In this document: positions 61,651-64,000 of the stretch, one piece after another
Position numbering within the stretch: the first letter of the stretch is position 1
Layout: each line of letters opens with the position of its first letter
NCBI RefSeq assembly: GCF_034531395.1
Contig: NZ_JARVCO010000002.1
Coordinates: 558,001-622,000 of the forward strand
Length of the DNA: 64,000 nt
Direction of reading: 5' to 3'
From: Pontiella agarivorans
GTDB taxonomy: Bacteria; Verrucomicrobiota; Kiritimatiellia; Kiritimatiellales; Pontiellaceae
Notes under the pieces: model-generated
Told to the model about the DNA's origin: nothing
What the model saw: the letters and a program-made list of their open reading frames with translations, nothing else
Database searches by the model: none
Made by a program: the position numbers and the translations under genes

Positions 61651-62520
61651 ATGCGTACAAAACCTCATTATTTTGCCATTGGAATATTTGTGATTGTTGC
61701 GGTGCTGCTTGGCCTGGCCGGTCTGGTACTGCTGAGTTCCGATGCCCTGCAGGCTCCGGACCGCTTTATTGAAACCTATGTGGATGAGTCGGTGCAGGGG
61801 ATTGATGTCGGAACACCGTTTAAACTGCGCGGGGTGAAAGTCGGCAGTGTGAGCCGGGTATCCCTGGTTTCGTCTGTCTATGAGACCGGTAAAATGTATG
61901 TGCTGATCCGGATTGCGCTGGATAAACGGCATATGGATTTGGAGGATACGGAATTTGAAAAGGAGCTGGAGCGTCAGATCCGAAATGGGTTGCGGCTGCA
62001 TATTGTCCCGCAGGGGATTACCGGTCTCTCTTTCGTGGAGGCGGATCTGTTTCCCGAAAGGCTCCGGCCGCCGCTGGAAATTGACTGGGAACCGGAGGTG
62101 CTGTATGTGCCGTCGATTCCGTCGACCCTCAGTGTTTTGAGCCGATCGCTTGAGCGGTTTGCGGAACAGTTGAATACGTTGAACCTTGATGTGATCGGAA
62201 GTGATATTGAAGAAATTACGGGCAACCTGAATGAAACCATTGTGCATGTTCAGGAGCTGATGGCCAATGCGGCGGAAGCCTCGGAAGATGTGGCTGAAAA
62301 TATACGGACGGCCTCGCACGATCTTCCGGAAATTACGGCGAATCTGAAACATACTACCGATCAACTGGAAATGATGGTTAATTCATCCGATCAGGATATT
62401 GATCAGGTTCTGCAGAATCTGCGCTACATTACGGATGATGCACGGGAGCTGATCCGCATGCTTAAACGCTATCCGGGGATGCTGCTTTCCGAGCCGCCTG
62501 AACAGAAGATGAGCCGATAA
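61651..62520 (+). CDS. mlaD: MlaD-type MCE-domain protein
   Basis: 289 residues. One N-terminal TM (about 5-29: YFAIGIFVIVAVLLGLAGLVL) anchors it. The MCE domain (about 38-120) contains ETYVDESVQGIDVGTPFKLRGVKVGSVSRV. The rest is a long helical or coiled-coil region (about 165-280) that could line a lipid channel. The partner genes are upstream, and the lipoprotein downstream completes the transporter. No ribosome binding site is unusual here (CCGGAGAATACA before the ATG). Confidence 0.94.
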   Translation: MRTKPHYFAIGIFVIVAVLLGLAGLVLLSSDALQAPDRFIETYVDESVQGIDVGTPFKLRGVKVGSVSRVSLVSSVYETGKMYVLIRIALDKRHMDLEDTEFEKELERQIRNGLRLHIVPQGITGLSFVEADLFPERLRPPLEIDWEPEVLYVPSIPSTLSVLSRSLERFAEQLNTLNLDVIGSDIEEITGNLNETIVHVQELMANAAEASEDVAENIRTASHDLPEITANLKHTTDQLEMMVNSSDQDIDQVLQNLRYITDDARELIRMLKRYPGMLLSEPPEQKMSR

Positions 62521-62530
62521 GGAGAAGATT

Positions 62531-63127
62531 ATGAAAGCGCTGAAGCTGTTGGCCGTGCTGTCTGCACTGCTCACCCTGAGCGGGTGTGTGAAAATCTGGC
62601 AGGATAACCAGGATATAAAAACCTATATGCTGCAGATCGAACGTCCGGGAGAACGGGCCGCTGTTCCAGACCTTGGAAATCTGTTGATTGAAGAGGTGCA
62701 TGTCCTGCCGCCCTACAATGTCCGCAGCCTGACGGTGCGGGAGAGCGATGTCGAATTTTCAACAACCTATTATTCCGAGCTGCTGATGTCGCCGGCGGAA
62801 AATTTCCGGAATCTGTTCTACGACTGGTTTTCCGCAAGCGGCCGTTTCAATGCAGTGTCTGTTTCGGGGCGCAGTGAAATGAAGTATCGGCTGGTGGCCA
62901 CAGTCATGGATTTTTACGGCGACCGGGAAAGCTCTGAAGCCGTGCTGCGTATGAAGGTATCGCTGTTCGGAAGCGACCGGCAGGTATTGCTGCACAACGA
63001 ATATATGGAGCGCGTTTCTTCCGTCTCTCCTGCCGCCGAAGATTATATCCGGGCCTACAATCAGGCGGTTGAGAAGATTCTTCTGCAGTGTGAAAACGAT
63101 ATAGTCCGTGTGATCTCCGCCAGATAG
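62531..63127 (+). CDS. ABC-type transport auxiliary lipoprotein (PqiC-like)
   Basis: 198 residues. The lipobox LTLSGC places the lipidated cysteine at C19. The mature part has a beta-rich layout with KTYMLQIERPG, LPPYNVRSLTVRESDVEFSTTYYSELLMSP and AYNQAVEKIL, as in the PqiC/ABC_trans_aux family. It is expected at the outer-membrane inner leaflet as a partner of the MCE machinery. It starts 10 nt after mlaD. The palindrome at 62664 is in the coding region. Confidence 0.88.
   Translation: MKALKLLAVLSALLTLSGCVKIWQDNQDIKTYMLQIERPGERAAVPDLGNLLIEEVHVLPPYNVRSLTVRESDVEFSTTYYSELLMSPAENFRNLFYDWFSASGRFNAVSVSGRSEMKYRLVATVMDFYGDRESSEAVLRMKVSLFGSDRQVLLHNEYMERVSSVSPAAEDYIRAYNQAVEKILLQCENDIVRVISAR
62664..62678. 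repeat. Dispersed palindrome, core GACCT
   Basis: Perfect copy in the lipoprotein gene, read as V-P-D-L-G-N. Confidence 0.9.
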
Positions 63128-63183
63128 ACATTGAAAGACGCTATCAGCCCGCATACGCTTAACCGTAAACTGAAAGGGAAATT

Positions 63184-64000
63184 ATGTCGCTGAATCAGGC
63201 CGTACTTTTTACAAAACCGTTGCATCATCTCGGCATCGATCTTACGCCGGAAAAACTGGACGAGCTGTCCCGGACATTTTTTGAGGATAAAGGATTTGAG
63301 ATTTCTTTCTCGAAAAAGGTGACCGGCCCGCAGCTGGCGGAACGGGATGTGATTCGTCAGCATTATATCCTCTACAGTACTGCCGCCTGGGCGGAAGATA
63401 TATCGATGTCTGATGCCGGAAAAAAACGGTTTGCCGAAGCGTTTGACAGGAGCTGGGATGAAGAAGTCTCTGTGGGGCGGATTCTGCCGACAGCGGAATT
63501 GCTGAAACGCAGGGCAATCGATTCACATCAGCTTTTCAACTTCTGGAACAGCATTTTTTCCGCCGGGGAAACCGTCAAACTCCAGGATGGATTCATTATG
63601 GGATATATCGCTGAGCTGGATGCGTATTGCATAAACGGGTTTTATCCGTCCATGGAAGCCAACTTTTATCATCCGGATACGGTCATGACCTACTATGTGG
63701 TCGAGTTTGATTCCTCCGAGACTTCCTGGTCCGATTTCAGGAAAAAAATACTGGGTTCCACCAACGCCAGCAATGCTGTGCACGAAAGTTTCCGCGGGCA
63801 GCTCTATTCCGAATATCCGGTTCAGTTTCCGGGGCGCGATAATTTTCTGCACGGCAGTGCCGGCCCGCTGGAAGGGCTGGTTGAACGTGCTATCCATGAA
63901 ACCGATTTTGATATAACCGCGAACCCGGTCGGGCAGTGGCTGAATGAAAAAGGCATAACGCTGGATCGGTTTCAGGAATGGAAGACTACCCGGTCGGTTT
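63184..64000 (+). CDS. Nucleoside-diphosphate-kinase-like protein with insertion (3' end outside window)
   Basis: 272 codons visible, open to the right edge. It begins AVLFTKPLHHLG, where NDP kinases have the phosphate-binding lysine (FIKP). The catalytic end of the fold is clear: LGSTNASNAVHESFRGQLY, then GRDNFLHGSAGPLEGLVERAI, in which NFLHGS supplies the phospho-His. Between them lies an unusually long insertion (about residues 60-190, including DAYCINGFYPSMEANFYHP), and the sequence continues beyond the usual ~150 residues. The enzyme is probably active on NDPs, but the insertion may alter its job. AAGGGA precedes the ATG; it is 56 nt after the lipoprotein gene. Confidence 0.72.
   Translation, partial: MSLNQAVLFTKPLHHLGIDLTPEKLDELSRTFFEDKGFEISFSKKVTGPQLAERDVIRQHYILYSTAAWAEDISMSDAGKKRFAEAFDRSWDEEVSVGRILPTAELLKRRAIDSHQLFNFWNSIFSAGETVKLQDGFIMGYIAELDAYCINGFYPSMEANFYHPDTVMTYYVVEFDSSETSWSDFRKKILGSTNASNAVHESFRGQLYSEYPVQFPGRDNFLHGSAGPLEGLVERAIHETDFDITANPVGQWLNEKGITLDRFQEWKTTRSV

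Overview
The window reads as a chromosomal segment of a Gram-negative, polysaccharide-degrading bacterium of the PVC superphylum, most likely a Kiritimatiellota (Pontiella/Kiritimatiellales-like) organism. This is inferred from protein types, not from a marker-gene search: three formylglycine sulfatases, GH110, GH29 and GH36-like glycosidases, a PEP-CTERM protein, very large secreted proteins with Ca-binding tails, LPS genes (lpxK, heptosyltransferase), an Mla lipid transporter and SufU-type Fe-S assembly. Genes are dense, in short operons with many 1-4 nt overlaps.

Layout. 1-3.0 kb: 5' part of a GH110-like galactosidase, divergent from an iduronate-2-sulfatase-like sulfatase. 3.3-9.4 kb: a two-TM hypothetical protein, a NifS-type cysteine desulfurase with ThiI (tRNA s4U sulfur supply), patatin, NYN nuclease, PfkB kinase, tRNA-Tyr. 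9.4-17.8 kb: Dus, EfpL (YeiP-type EF-P paralogue), LarB with a HAD phosphatase, MetK, a Y-family polymerase, LpxK and a heptosyltransferase. 17.9-24.3 kb: carA-guaA-carB on the minus strand, interrupted by a GxxExxY cassette bounded by inverted repeats. 24.5-25.3 kb: a HAD-fold protein without its catalytic aspartates. 25.5-35.1 kb: a glycan operon (sulfatase, PhoD-like phosphatase, GH36/raffinose-synthase-like, GH29) followed by a two-component system whose sensor carries OB-fold-like periplasmic modules. 35.2-41.1 kb: secreted FN3 protein, PEP-CTERM protein, third sulfatase. 41.2-42.3 kb: a 21-bp minisatellite and mazG. 42.3-51.0 kb: one 2,895-residue secreted repeat protein. 51.2-58.6 kb: rrf2-sufBCDSU, a MIP18 protein and an Mrp-DUF971 fusion. 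58.6-64 kb: small membrane protein, inactive rhomboid-like protein, mlaE-mlaF-mlaD-lipoprotein, and a partial NDP-kinase-like gene.

The most striking signal cuts across gene boundaries: a dispersed 15-bp palindrome, TTCCARNNNYTGGAA. I count 23 perfect TTCCA-N5-TGGAA sites by hand (about 0.06 expected by chance) plus about eight with one mismatch. They lie on all three reading frames of unrelated housekeeping and glycan genes and in intergenic DNA, and appear as FQxLE, SxxWK or PxxG in the proteins. They are absent from the giant secreted gene. The SUF operon, the carA-guaA-carB operon and the glycan operon are the other coherent systems; no transposase, prophage, rRNA or CRISPR array is visible.
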